A stretch of DNA of 64,000 nucleotides. Source: Rhizobium sp. R711 (GTDB lineage: Bacteria; Pseudomonadota; Alphaproteobacteria; Rhizobiales; Rhizobiaceae). Each line of letters opens with the position of its first letter. Position 1 is the stretch's first letter. The translations under genes were made by a program, and so were the position numbers. Below the pieces are notes generated by a model, which was given only the letters and a program-made list of their open reading frames with translations, searched no databases and was not told the DNA's origin. Below, one piece after another: positions 44,407-53,716 of this stretch. The stretch is taken from the NCBI RefSeq assembly GCF_002211365.1, contig NZ_LOKZ01000001.1, positions 558,001 through 622,000 of the forward strand. Reading direction: 5' to 3'.

Positions 44407-47334
44407 ATGACTGACGAGACGCTTGCCGATCGCGCGACGTTGCCACGCCCTGACGTGACGGCCGCCGAAGCCGGCGACATCGTCCAGTCACGCTATGGCT
44501 TGTCGGGAGCGATCACCGAGCTCGGCAGCCAACAGGATCGCAATTATCGTCTAGATACCGACGAGCGGCGCTATGTCCTGAAAATCTGCCACGTCGCCTA
44601 CCAGACACTGGAGCTCGAGGCGCAGAACGCGGCCATCCACCACCTCAGTATGAAGGAGGGTGCACCGCGCGTCCCGCGGGTCATCCCGTCGACCGACGGT
44701 CAGGACATCATCGCCGTCACTGTCCGTGATCAGACCTATCAGGTTCGGCTGCTGGAATATCTGGAAGGCGAGGGGCTCACCCATCGCAGGTATTTGCCAA
44801 GGGAGTCGGTCGCAGCACTTGGCGCGCTGTGCGCACGCCTGGCACAGTCGCTCGCCGACTTCACCCACCCTGGTCTCGATCGCAGCCTGCAATGGGATTT
44901 GCGCCGTGCCGGTCCAGTTGCCGTGCAGCTATTGTCGGCGATCACCGACAGCGCCGCGCGCGATCGCATCGCCAAGACGATGGTATCGGCCGTTCGGCGA
45001 ATCCAGCCCCTGGCGCCGTCCTTGCGTCTGCAAGCCGTGCATCACGATGTGACCGGCGACAATGTCGTCAGCCGTCGCGACGATCGTGGCCATCTGGTTC
45101 CGGATGGTGTCATCGATTTCGGCGACATAATCCGCGGCTGGCTGATCGGGGACCTGGCGGTCACCTGCGCCTCGCTTCTGCATCAGGCGGACGGTGATCC
45201 GCTCTACATTCTTCCTGCTGTAAAGGCCTATCACGAGGTCTACCCGCTCACCAAAGAGGAGTTGCGCGCCCTTTGGCCGCTCGTCGTTGCCCGCGCCGTC
45301 ATTCTTGTCGCCAGCAGCGAACAGCAGATCTCGATCGATCCCGACAACGACTATGTTCTGGGCAACCTCGAGCTGGAGCGCCGCATATTCGATACGGCGG
45401 TGTCCGTGCCGTTCGAATTGATGGAGATCGCTGTCCTCAAGGCAGTCGGCATGGAAACGGCCGCCCTGACGACAGAGGACTGGCATCCCTTGTTGCCGGA
45501 GATCGACCCGGCGACCATTTCCTTCGTCGATCTCGGCGTCCAGAGTCCGTATTTTGCCGCAGGCAACTGGTCGCAGGCCGACATGGATTGGCGCCTGCTT
45601 GCCCGCGCGGCGGCAGAAACCGGCACCGCGGCGACGCGCTATGGCGAATACCGATTGTCGCGCGCGAAACTTCGCAGCGCCAGCCCGTCTTCAACCTTCA
45701 CACTGCATTGCGACATTTGCCTCGCAGGCGGCAGCGTGATTGCCGCTCCATTCGCCGGCAAGGCCAGTTGGAAGAACCACCATTTCATTCTGGCAGGCGA
45801 GGGCGTGAGCCTTCATCTCGACGGAATTGAGCCGTCGTTGCAGGATGAGGCGGAAGTCGAAGCCGGGCAGTCGATTGGGGCAGTCTCTGGCGAAGACGGT
45901 TCTCTCGGTGGATTGCGCGTGCAGCTCTCCACCCTCAAGGGCGAGCAACCGCCCTTGTTTTGCACCCCGCAGGAAGCGGTCGCCTGGTCGCAACTATGCC
46001 CGTCGCCGGCCGCCCTCCTCGGCCCCGACGTGAATGCGCCGAAGCCGGTGTCCGACGAATTGTACGCGCTCAGGCAGGCCCATCTCGCTAAGCCGCAGAA
46101 GAACTACTACGAGGCGCCACCGCAGATGGAGCGTGGCTGGAAGGAGCACATGTTCGATGTCGAGGGGCGCGCCTATCTCGACATGCTCAATAACGTCACT
46201 ATTCTTGGTCACGGCCACCCTCGTCTCGCCGAGGCGATCAGCGAGCAATGGTTAAGGCTGAATACCAATTCACGTTTTCACTATGCCGCCATTGCGGAGT
46301 TTTCTGAGCGCCTTGCCTCCCTTGCCCCGGAAGGGCTGGACGCGGTGTTCCTCGTCAACAGCGGATCGGAGGCCAACGACCTTGCCCTGCGGCTCGCCTC
46401 CGCGCATACCGGTTCCAGGCATATGCTCAGCCTTCTCGAGGCCTATCACGGCTGGTCGGTCGCAAGCGACGCGGTTTCCACGTCGATCGCCGACAATCCG
46501 CAGGCGCTGACGACGCGACCCGCCTGGGTGCATGCCGTTCTCTCGCCGAACACCTATCGCGGCGCCTTCCGTGGTTCAGATTCGACTGCCGGCTATCTGC
46601 AAGCGGTGTTCGAGGCGCTTGAAGCCATCGACGTAAAAGGCGAGGGCCTGGCCGGCTTCATCGCCGAATCGGTTTACGGGAATGCCGGTGGCATATCGCT
46701 GCCCGAGGGCTATCTCGCGGCCGTCTATGGGCAGGTGCGGGCTCGTGGCGGGGTCTGCATCGCCGACGAGGTGCAGGTCGGTTATGGACGGCTTGGGCAC
46801 CATTTCTGGGGCTTCGAGCAACAGGGCGTCGTCCCCGATATCGTCACGATCGCCAAGGGCATGGGGAACGGCCATCCACTCGGTGCTGTGATCACCACCA
46901 GAGCCATCGCCGAATCACTGGAGAAGGAAGGCTATTTCTTCTCGTCCACCGGCGGCAGTCCGGTCAGCTGCGTGGCGGGCATGACCGTGCTCGATATCAT
47001 GGCCGAGGAAAGGCTGCAGGAGAACGCGCGCGATGTCGGCGATCATCTCAAGGGCCGCATGGTCGCATTGATCGAGCACCATCCGATCGTCGGCGCGGTG
47101 CATGGCAGCGGGCTCTATCTCGGCCTCGAGCTCGTCCGCGATAAAACGACGCTGGAACCAGCGACAGAAGAGACCGCGGCAATCTGCAGCCGGCTCCTTG
47201 ATCTCGGTGTCCTGATGCAGCCGACCGGTGATCACCTGAACGTGTTGAAGATCAAGCCTCCCCTCTGCCTCACCGCCGAGAGCGCCGATTTCTTCGTCGA
47301 CATGCTCGAAAAGGTGCTTTCTGAGGGATGGTAG
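44407..47334 (+). CDS. Aminoglycoside phosphotransferase-like/M23-like/class III aminotransferase fusion
   Basis: A 975-residue three-part fusion. Residues about 30-330 are an APH/choline-kinase-like domain (HHDVTGDNVV and GVIDFGDIIRG are the catalytic Asp and metal segments). Residues about 430-530 resemble an M23 peptidase or lipoyl-like beta domain (VIAAPFAGKASW...). Residues about 560-975 are a class III PLP aminotransferase with Lys817 in IAKGMGNGHPLG and ADEVQVGYGR. This fusion recurs in rhizobia and resembles eukaryotic phospholyases such as AGXT2L. Phosphorylation then amino-group or phosphate elimination on one substrate is inferred. It starts after GGGGGATGCC. Confidence 0.9.
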   Translation: MTDETLADRATLPRPDVTAAEAGDIVQSRYGLSGAITELGSQQDRNYRLDTDERRYVLKICHVAYQTLELEAQNAAIHHLSMKEGAPRVPRVIPSTDGQDIIAVTVRDQTYQVRLLEYLEGEGLTHRRYLPRESVAALGALCARLAQSLADFTHPGLDRSLQWDLRRAGPVAVQLLSAITDSAARDRIAKTMVSAVRRIQPLAPSLRLQAVHHDVTGDNVVSRRDDRGHLVPDGVIDFGDIIRGWLIGDLAVTCASLLHQADGDPLYILPAVKAYHEVYPLTKEELRALWPLVVARAVILVASSEQQISIDPDNDYVLGNLELERRIFDTAVSVPFELMEIAVLKAVGMETAALTTEDWHPLLPEIDPATISFVDLGVQSPYFAAGNWSQADMDWRLLARAAAETGTAATRYGEYRLSRAKLRSASPSSTFTLHCDICLAGGSVIAAPFAGKASWKNHHFILAGEGVSLHLDGIEPSLQDEAEVEAGQSIGAVSGEDGSLGGLRVQLSTLKGEQPPLFCTPQEAVAWSQLCPSPAALLGPDVNAPKPVSDELYALRQAHLAKPQKNYYEAPPQMERGWKEHMFDVEGRAYLDMLNNVTILGHGHPRLAEAISEQWLRLNTNSRFHYAAIAEFSERLASLAPEGLDAVFLVNSGSEANDLALRLASAHTGSRHMLSLLEAYHGWSVASDAVSTSIADNPQALTTRPAWVHAVLSPNTYRGAFRGSDSTAGYLQAVFEALEAIDVKGEGLAGFIAESVYGNAGGISLPEGYLAAVYGQVRARGGVCIADEVQVGYGRLGHHFWGFEQQGVVPDIVTIAKGMGNGHPLGAVITTRAIAESLEKEGYFFSSTGGSPVSCVAGMTVLDIMAEERLQENARDVGDHLKGRMVALIEHHPIVGAVHGSGLYLGLELVRDKTTLEPATEETAAICSRLLDLGVLMQPTGDHLNVLKIKPPLCLTAESADFFVDMLEKVLSEGW

Positions 47335-47683
47335 GCAGCCGTGTATGCGGCGTTAACCATTTCGGTCATTTCGCGACTTCGCATTTTTAATCAAATGCCC
47401 CATTGCCGGAATCACCGGCACTTCCTATGTCTGCTCCCGTGATCGAAAGAGAGCTTCGGACTGTCACGCGGATTGCACAAAGACTTGATAGGGTTCTTTC
47501 AGTCAATTCGAGTGTGATGGAATGAAATTTTCCGAATGGTCGATATTTTGACATGTTTCGGAATATGTTTCTGATGGGCTGCCAGTTATAGTCTACAAAT
47601 GAAGTAGATTAATAGCGCAGTCATCGCCGGCCCCGGAAAGCCAGGGCCTCAAGCAAGCGCAACGCCAGAGAAAGGAACGAGAC
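47335..47683. other. Intergenic region after the fusion gene
   Basis: About 350 bases without a supported gene. AT-rich patches near 47520-47620 probably carry the promoter of the two small ORFs that follow. Confidence 0.4.
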
Positions 47684-47779
47684 ATGACTGACATCGATAC
47701 TCTCGCCAATTTCCTTGGGCGATTCGTGCTTGGCAATGACCGTCCGGGCGCCCTCTCCCGCCCGAACTGTCGAATGTGA
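47684..47779 (+). CDS. Possible 31-residue small protein
   Basis: The ATG at 47684 has AAAGGAACGAG with good spacing. It reads MTDIDTLANFLGRFVLGNDR and ends after GALSRPNCRM at a TGA. The strong ribosome-binding site is the only real support; no family is recognised. It may be a leader peptide or a small regulatory protein ahead of the next small gene. Confidence 0.4.
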   Translation: MTDIDTLANFLGRFVLGNDRPGALSRPNCRM

Positions 47780-47856
47780 CCTTCGTCCACCCTTAACGGA
47801 ATCAGACAAGTCAATTCGCCATCGCCAGCGCATACCGCGCGGCAGGAGTTCTACGC

Positions 47857-48051
47857 ATGAAAAAAGAAGTAATCGAGTACGCAGGCGTTCCCGTCGGGAT
47901 CGTCATCCCGGATGAGAACCGGTTGAAGTTCATCGCAGTGAAGTTTCATGTTCACGATCTGGACGAGCAACATTTCAGCTCGCCGGCGGAAGTGAAGCTC
48001 GCCATCCATGATCTGATGACCCGCCGTCACCCGAAGCCCATCCATGCCTGA
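47857..48051 (+). CDS. Small conserved hypothetical protein (64 aa)
   Basis: A 64-residue soluble protein, MKKEVIEYAGVPVGIVIPDE at the start and a His-rich middle (VKFHVHDLDEQHF). It has no signal peptide or Cys. A hairpin at 48091-48120 follows. I do not recognise the family. Location after the 31-residue ORF suggests a shared transcript. Confidence 0.6.
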   Translation: MKKEVIEYAGVPVGIVIPDENRLKFIAVKFHVHDLDEQHFSSPAEVKLAIHDLMTRRHPKPIHA

Positions 48052-48090
48052 GGGCATGAGGCACGGCCTAACCAGCCCTGACAGATTTCG

Positions 48091-48120
48091 GACCGGTCTT
48101 GCCCAAAGGTGAGGCCGGTC
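48091..48120 (+). terminator. Probable terminator after the small genes
   Basis: GACCGG (48091-48096) pairs with CCGGTC (48115-48120) around an 18-base loop, followed by the T-rich TTGTCTTTTG. It sits 40 bases after the 64-residue protein gene. Confidence 0.55.
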
Positions 48121-48181
48121 TTGTCTTTTGATCGCCGTTGCGGTCCTATCGCGCGCACCTGCAGAAATAAGGATGGCGCGC

Positions 48182-49204
48182 GTGCTCAATCTGATCACCG
48201 ACATTGAAGGCGTCTTGGTCGGAAACGCGACGGATTTGAAGCTCGGCTCAGGCGTGACCGTAATCGTCTTCGACGAGCCTGCTACCGCCTCCGGCGCGGT
48301 GCTGGGCGGCGCTCCCGGCGGTCGCGATACCGCCCTTCTCGATCCGTCGATGACGGTCGGTGCTGTCGATGCCTTCGTGCTCTCCGGCGGCTCGGCTTTC
48401 GGTCTCGACGCAGCAGGCGGCGTCCAGGCGGGCCTGCGGGACGCCGGTCGAGGCTTTCCCGTCGGCGATGTGAAGGTGCCGATCGTTCCCCAGGCAATCC
48501 TGATGGACCTTCTCAACGGTGGTGACAAAGACTGGGGTCTGCAGTCGCCCTATCGCGACATGGGCTATGAAGCTTTCAAGAAAGCAGCCAGGGGGCGCTT
48601 CGCCCTCGGGACCGTTGGCGCGGGCGCGGGGGCGACCACGGCGACCTTCAAAGGCGGGCTCGGTTCGGCAAGTGCCGAAACCAGCACCGGCCTGAAGATC
48701 GCCGCGATCGTTGCCGTCAATGCGCTCGGTTCGGCGACGGTGGGCGAGGGGCCGAATTTCTGGTCAGCACCGTTCGAGCAGAATGCAGAGTTTGGCGGCC
48801 TCGGCTTGCCCTCTCTGATCTTAGACGCCGACACCCGCATGCGGCTGAAGGGCGCAAACACCACGGCGACCACGATCGGGGCCATTGTCACCGATGCCGA
48901 GTTGACAAAGCAGGAGGCTCATCGCCTGGCGATCATGGCCCATGATGGCTTCGCGCGCGCCCTGCTGCCGGCTCATCTGCCGCTTGATGGCGACACGGTC
49001 TTTGCAGCCTCTACGGGCAAAAGGCCGCGGCCGGATCTTTCCGCTTTTCTGGAGCTTTGCCATTTCGCGACGACCGTGATGGCCCGCGCCATCGCACGTG
49101 GAGTCTACGAGGCCACCGCACTTCCGGTCGCTGGTGCGCAACAAGCTTGGCGAGACCGCTACCCGGATCGCGCAAGATCGCCTAAACAGGGCGATATTGC
49201 CTGA
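48182..49204 (+). CDS. P1 family (DmpA-type, S58) peptidase
   Basis: A 340-residue cytosolic N-terminal nucleophile hydrolase related to DmpA, BapA and similar aminopeptidases that remove N-terminal D- or beta-amino acids. LSGGSAFGLDAAGGVQAGL (near residue 65) and VNALGSATVG are conserved. FAASTGKRPRPDL lies near the C-terminus. The GTG at 48182 has AAGGA nine bases upstream; ATG 48173 sits directly on that site and is less likely. A LysR regulator and a peptide importer follow, so it probably acts on imported peptides. Confidence 0.85.
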   Translation: MLNLITDIEGVLVGNATDLKLGSGVTVIVFDEPATASGAVLGGAPGGRDTALLDPSMTVGAVDAFVLSGGSAFGLDAAGGVQAGLRDAGRGFPVGDVKVPIVPQAILMDLLNGGDKDWGLQSPYRDMGYEAFKKAARGRFALGTVGAGAGATTATFKGGLGSASAETSTGLKIAAIVAVNALGSATVGEGPNFWSAPFEQNAEFGGLGLPSLILDADTRMRLKGANTTATTIGAIVTDAELTKQEAHRLAIMAHDGFARALLPAHLPLDGDTVFAASTGKRPRPDLSAFLELCHFATTVMARAIARGVYEATALPVAGAQQAWRDRYPDRARSPKQGDIA

Positions 49205-49222
49205 AGCGGCGGAGACCATGAC

Positions 49223-50143
49223 ATGCAAATCCGTGCCCTGATGTACTTCGACGAGCTGGTGCGCACCAACTCCATGCGCCAGGCTGCGGAAAATCTGAAC
49301 GTCGCGCCGACGGCGATCAGCCGGCAGATCGAGAACCTTGAATATCACTTCGGCGCGCCGCTTGTGGAACGCAGCGCCCGCGGCGTGAAACTGACGGCGG
49401 CAGGCGAGTTGCTCGCGGCCCGTGCCGGACGGACGCTCCGCGAACTTGATCACGTCGGCCAGCTCATCGAAGACCTGAAGGGGTTGCAGCGCGGCAAGGT
49501 CAGCATCTATGCGAACGGCGCAACCGTCGCCAATCTGCTTGCTCCGGCGCTGGCGGAGTTCAGCCTGAAATATCCGAAGCTGCGCTTCGAGGTCGCGATT
49601 ACCAGCGCTCGGCAGGCGATCGAAGCGGTCAACGGCGCCGAAGCCGATATTGCCGTAACGCTGTTCGCACCACCGCTCTCCGGTACGAAAGTACGGCTAC
49701 GTTCGGAAATCGCCTATGACCTGATCGTTTCCCCAGCACATGCGGCTGCGGATCGGTCAGAGATCGCGTTGAAGGATATCGCCGACTACCCCCTGGCGCT
49801 TCCCGACCAGTCTTTCGGTTTCCGTCAGGCTTTCGATGCACGCATCGAAAAGGATGGCCTCGATGTCGAGCCCGTGTTCGTCGCTAGTTCGCTCGAAATG
49901 CTCAAGGAGCTGGTTCTGAGCGGTGCCGCAGTGACCCTGTTGCCGGCATTGACCGTCCGTCGCGAGATCGAGGCAGGCCAGCTCCGCGCCATTCCCCTGG
50001 CCGGCAAAAATGCGATACGCACCTATGTCGATCTCTGCGTCGCGCCGGACCGTCAGCTTTCCTTTGCGGCGACAAAACTGGTCGATTTTATCGAGCGGTT
50101 CATGCGGGAGCGCGCGGAAACAAGCTTGAAGCCAAAAGACTAG
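49223..50143 (+). CDS. LysR-family transcriptional regulator
   Basis: A 306-residue regulator. Residues about 1-60 are the LysR winged helix (MQIRALMYFDELVRTNSMRQ, then AISRQIENLEYHFGAPLVER). Residues about 90-300 are the substrate-binding domain. It starts 18 bases after the peptidase gene and lies before the peptide importer, so it probably controls one or both. A hairpin at 50175-50197 follows. Confidence 0.92.
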   Translation: MQIRALMYFDELVRTNSMRQAAENLNVAPTAISRQIENLEYHFGAPLVERSARGVKLTAAGELLAARAGRTLRELDHVGQLIEDLKGLQRGKVSIYANGATVANLLAPALAEFSLKYPKLRFEVAITSARQAIEAVNGAEADIAVTLFAPPLSGTKVRLRSEIAYDLIVSPAHAAADRSEIALKDIADYPLALPDQSFGFRQAFDARIEKDGLDVEPVFVASSLEMLKELVLSGAAVTLLPALTVRREIEAGQLRAIPLAGKNAIRTYVDLCVAPDRQLSFAATKLVDFIERFMRERAETSLKPKD

Positions 50144-50174
50144 CCCCCGTGGACTTGCTCAGAGGATGCCTTCG

Positions 50175-50197
50175 AGTGTAGCACTTTCGGCTACACT
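50175..50197. promoter_or_regulatory. Hairpin between the LysR gene and the importer
   Basis: AGTGTAGC (50175-50182) and GCTACACT (50190-50197) form a perfect 8 bp inverted repeat with a 7-base centre. No T-run follows. It may be a terminator of the LysR transcript or an operator of the importer operon. Confidence 0.45.
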
Positions 50198-50291
50198 GAG
50201 AACACATAATCGCCATTGTGTGTGCACTCCGAGAATGACACCTTAGCTTTCAAAGGTCGTCGCCACGTCGGCGGCCAGACAGGGGAACAGA

Positions 50292-51821
50292 ATGATGAAG
50301 GTTTCGCTCGCGCCGTCGGCGCGGCTGGTTCGGCGCCTCTATCTCGGCGCGGCCGCTTCGGTCGGCCTCGTTTTGCTGGGACTTACCCCGGCTGAAGCCG
50401 CCAAGACCACACTGACCCTTGGTATGACGGTGGAGCCGACCGGCCTTGATCCGACGATCGCAGCCCCTGTTGCGATCGGTCAGGTCACTTGGCAGAACGT
50501 TTTCGAAGGCCTCGTAACGATCGACGAGGCCGGCAAGATAAAGCCGCAGCTCGCCAAAAGCTGGGAGGTCTCTCCAGACGGTCTCACCTATACGTTCAAG
50601 CTGCAGACCGGCGTTAAATTCCATGACGGCGAAGCTTTCGATTCCGTCGCAGCGAAATTCACGCTTGATCGCGCCCGCGGTGCCGACTCGATAAACCCGC
50701 AAAAGCGCTTCTTCGCTTCGATCGCTTCCATCGAGACGCCCGACCCTGAGACGCTGGTCCTCAAACTCTCCACGCCGACTGGCAGCCTCCTCTATTGGCT
50801 CGGCTGGCCGGCCTCCGTCATGGTAGGCCCGAAGTCTGCGGCCGCGGATAAGACGACGCCTGTTGGCACCGGGCCATTCAAGTTCGTGAACTGGGCGAAG
50901 GGCGACAAGGTCGAGCTTAAGAAGAACGCCGACTACTGGAACAAGGACGTCGCGGTAAAGCTCGACAAAGTGACCTTCCGCTTCATCGCCGACCCCCAGG
51001 CCCAGGCCGCGGCGTTGAAGTCGGGCGACGTCGACGCCATTCCCGAGTTCGCGGCTCCCGAGTTGATGAATTCGTTTGACGGCGACGCCAAGCTTGCGAC
51101 CAAGATCGGCAACACCGAGCTCAAGGTCGTGGCCGGCATGAACAACGCCAAGAAGCCGTTCGACGACAAGCGCGTGCGTCAGGCGCTGATGATGGCGATC
51201 GATCGGAAGACAGTCGTCGACGGCGCATGGTCAGGCCTTGGCACGCCAATCGGCAGCCACTACACGCCGAACGACCCCGGCTATCTCGATCTCACAGGCG
51301 TATTGCCGTATGATCCCGAAAAGGCCAAGGCGCTGCTGGCCGAAGCCGGCTACCCCAATGGTTTCACCTTCACGATCAAGTCGCCGCAAATGGCCTATGC
51401 GCCGCGGAGCGCGCAGGTCATGCAGGCGATGTTCGCCGAAATCGGCGTGACGATGAACATCGAGCCGACCGAGTTCCCGGCCAAGTGGGTGCAGGATGTC
51501 ATGAAGGATCGCGCCTATGAGATGACGATCGTTGCGCACGCCGAACCGCTCGACATCGACATCTACGCCCGTGATCCGTACTACTTCAATTACAAGAATC
51601 CGGCTTTCAACGAACTGATGAAGAAGGTGCAGGAAACGGCGGATCCGACGGCGCAAGGGAAGATCTACGGCGAGGCTCAGAAGATTCTGGCCGAGGACGT
51701 ACCGGCGCTCTATCTCTTCGTCATGCCCAAATTGGGCGTCTGGGACAAGAAATTGAAGGGCCTCTGGGAGAACGAACCGATTCCCTCGAACGTCCTCACC
51801 AACGTCTCCTGGGAAGACTGA
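50292..51821 (+). CDS. Peptide/solute ABC transporter substrate-binding protein (SBP_bac_5)
   Basis: A 509-residue periplasmic binding protein of the DppA/OppA class. Residues 1-36 are a signal peptide ending AEA. TLGMTVEPTGLDPTIAAP is the mature N-terminus and LAKSWEVSPDGLTYTFKLQ plus GVKFHDGEAFDS are family signatures. AGGGGAACAG precedes the ATG. DppB and DppC-type permeases follow, then an amidase; no ATPase gene is present. Confidence 0.93.
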   Translation: MMKVSLAPSARLVRRLYLGAAASVGLVLLGLTPAEAAKTTLTLGMTVEPTGLDPTIAAPVAIGQVTWQNVFEGLVTIDEAGKIKPQLAKSWEVSPDGLTYTFKLQTGVKFHDGEAFDSVAAKFTLDRARGADSINPQKRFFASIASIETPDPETLVLKLSTPTGSLLYWLGWPASVMVGPKSAAADKTTPVGTGPFKFVNWAKGDKVELKKNADYWNKDVAVKLDKVTFRFIADPQAQAAALKSGDVDAIPEFAAPELMNSFDGDAKLATKIGNTELKVVAGMNNAKKPFDDKRVRQALMMAIDRKTVVDGAWSGLGTPIGSHYTPNDPGYLDLTGVLPYDPEKAKALLAEAGYPNGFTFTIKSPQMAYAPRSAQVMQAMFAEIGVTMNIEPTEFPAKWVQDVMKDRAYEMTIVAHAEPLDIDIYARDPYYFNYKNPAFNELMKKVQETADPTAQGKIYGEAQKILAEDVPALYLFVMPKLGVWDKKLKGLWENEPIPSNVLTNVSWED

Positions 51822-51868
51822 TTGCGGATGAGTGACATGGTGAGGCGGCGAATTAAACCGGACGTGAA

Positions 51869-52816
51869 ATGATAACGCTTCTGTCCCGTCGCCTCGCTGG
51901 TCTCATCGTTACGCTTGCTGTCGTTTCCTTGCTCATCTTCGTCGTGATGGACCTGTTGCCGGGCGATCAGGCCTCCATCATGCTTGGCACCTCGGCCTCG
52001 CCGGAAACGCTCGCAACCCTTCGCCACGATCTTGGCCTCGATCAGCCGCTCCTTTGGCGCTATGGCGAGTGGTTCGCCGGCGTATTCAGGGGCAATCTCG
52101 GTCAATCCTATACCTATGGCGTGCCGGTGGCCGGGCTGATCCTTGAGAGGCTGGCGGTCACGCTGCCGCTGGCGCTGATGGCGATCGCACTCTCCGTCGC
52201 CATCGCCATTCCGCTGGGCGTGCTTGCGGCGGCGCATCGCGGTGGGCTGGCGGATGCAGCAGCCTCGATATTTTCGCAGATCGGCATTGCCGTTCCCGGT
52301 TTCTGGGTGGCGCTGTTGCTGATCATGCTCTTCTCGACGGCACTCGGCTGGATGCCGGCCGGAGGCTTCCCGGGGTGGGATGCCGGCATTTGGCCCGCTC
52401 TTAAGGCGCTCGTTATGCCAGCGGTAGCGCTTGCCTTGCCGCAAGCCGCAGTCCTGACGCGCGTAACGCGTTCTGCCGTCCTCGAAACCCTGCACGAGGA
52501 TTTCACCCGAACGGCGCTCGCAAAGGGACTGTCGAAGCGGCGGGTCCTGTGGCGCCATTCGGTGCCGAATGCGCTTGTTCCCGTCCTGACGATCCTCGGC
52601 CTGCAGTTCACCTTTCTGGTTGCGGGCGCGGTTCTTGTCGAAAACGTCTTCAACCTTCCGGGCCTCGGCCGCCTTGCCTATCAGGCGCTGTCGCAACGCG
52701 ACATCATCGTCATGCAGGATGTCGTGCTGTTCTTCGCCGCGCTTGTCATCGTCATGAATTTCATCGTCGATCTCTCCTATCTGGCGATCGACCCACGCTT
52801 GCGCAAAGGCGTCTGA
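51869..52816 (+). CDS. ABC transporter permease, DppB-type
   Basis: A 315-residue inner-membrane permease with about six helices, starting MITLLSRRLAGLIVTLAVVS. The family's GDQASIMLG and GLDQPLLWRYGEWF segments lie near residues 35-70, and LAKGLSKRRVLWRHSVPNAL near residue 220 is the ATPase-contact loop. The next permease starts one base after its stop. Confidence 0.92.
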   Translation: MITLLSRRLAGLIVTLAVVSLLIFVVMDLLPGDQASIMLGTSASPETLATLRHDLGLDQPLLWRYGEWFAGVFRGNLGQSYTYGVPVAGLILERLAVTLPLALMAIALSVAIAIPLGVLAAAHRGGLADAAASIFSQIGIAVPGFWVALLLIMLFSTALGWMPAGGFPGWDAGIWPALKALVMPAVALALPQAAVLTRVTRSAVLETLHEDFTRTALAKGLSKRRVLWRHSVPNALVPVLTILGLQFTFLVAGAVLVENVFNLPGLGRLAYQALSQRDIIVMQDVVLFFAALVIVMNFIVDLSYLAIDPRLRKGV

Positions 52817-52817
52817 C

Positions 52818-53684
52818 ATGGCGCCCATCGTCTCCGATCAAATGAGGGTCCGGCGCCGGCGATTTGAAATTAGCCGGAGAACGAATCTGATGGTCGGCGG
52901 CGGTATCATCGCGTTCCTGGTCGCCGTCGCGCTGCTGTCGCTGGTCTGGACACCGCTGCCGCCGGCGAAGATGCAAATCATTCACAAGCTGCAGCCGCCT
53001 CTTGCATTCGGCGTTCTAGGCACTGACCAGTTCGGCCGCGATATTCTCTCGATGCTGATGGTCGGCTGCCGGAACTCCCTGTCGATCGCCATTGCCGCCG
53101 TCGCGATCGGGGGGACGCTCGGTTCCGTCGCCGGCATCGCGGCGGCGGCCGTTCGAGGGCCGGTCGAGGCTCTGCTGATGCGTGCCTGCGATGTTGTCTT
53201 CGCCCTGCCGCCGATCCTCTCGGCCATGATGCTGGGGGCTTTTCTGGGCCCGGGCCGGCTTACCGCTATCATCGCCATTGCGACCTTCATGATTCCCGTC
53301 TTTGCCCGCGTCACGCTGGCAACAGGCCTCCAGGCCTGGAGCCGGGACTATGTGCTCGCGGCCCGTGCAATCGGAAATAGCCGCTTCACGATCTCCGTCC
53401 GCCATGTGCTGCCGAACATCATGAGCCAGATCATTGTCCAGGCGACGATTCAGCTGGGGTTGGCGGTGCTGACGGAGGCTGGGCTCAGTTTCCTTGGCCT
53501 CGGGATCGCGCCACCCGCGCCGACATGGGGCCGCATGCTTGCCGACGCACAAACCTACCTGGCGGTTGCGCCATGGCTGGCAATCCTGCCCGGCGTCGCC
53601 ATCGCACTCTGCGTCTTCGGCTTCAACATGCTCGGCGACGGTCTGCGCGACATGCTCGATCCTCGCGAGGCGAACCGCCGTTAG
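52818..53684 (+). CDS. ABC transporter permease, DppC-type
   Basis: A 288-residue permease partner. It has a basic N-terminus, a first helix (MVGGGIIAFLVAVALLSLV), the GTDQFGRDILS periplasmic segment typical of DppC, and AARAIGNSRFTISVRHVLPN as ATPase-contact loop. It pairs with the DppB-like gene. An amidase starts 32 bases downstream. The required ATPase subunits are not in this operon. Confidence 0.92.
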   Translation: MAPIVSDQMRVRRRRFEISRRTNLMVGGGIIAFLVAVALLSLVWTPLPPAKMQIIHKLQPPLAFGVLGTDQFGRDILSMLMVGCRNSLSIAIAAVAIGGTLGSVAGIAAAAVRGPVEALLMRACDVVFALPPILSAMMLGAFLGPGRLTAIIAIATFMIPVFARVTLATGLQAWSRDYVLAARAIGNSRFTISVRHVLPNIMSQIIVQATIQLGLAVLTEAGLSFLGLGIAPPAPTWGRMLADAQTYLAVAPWLAILPGVAIALCVFGFNMLGDGLRDMLDPREANRR

Positions 53685-53716
53685 TCTTCGAAACCACAGG
53701 CCCGGATGACAATGCA

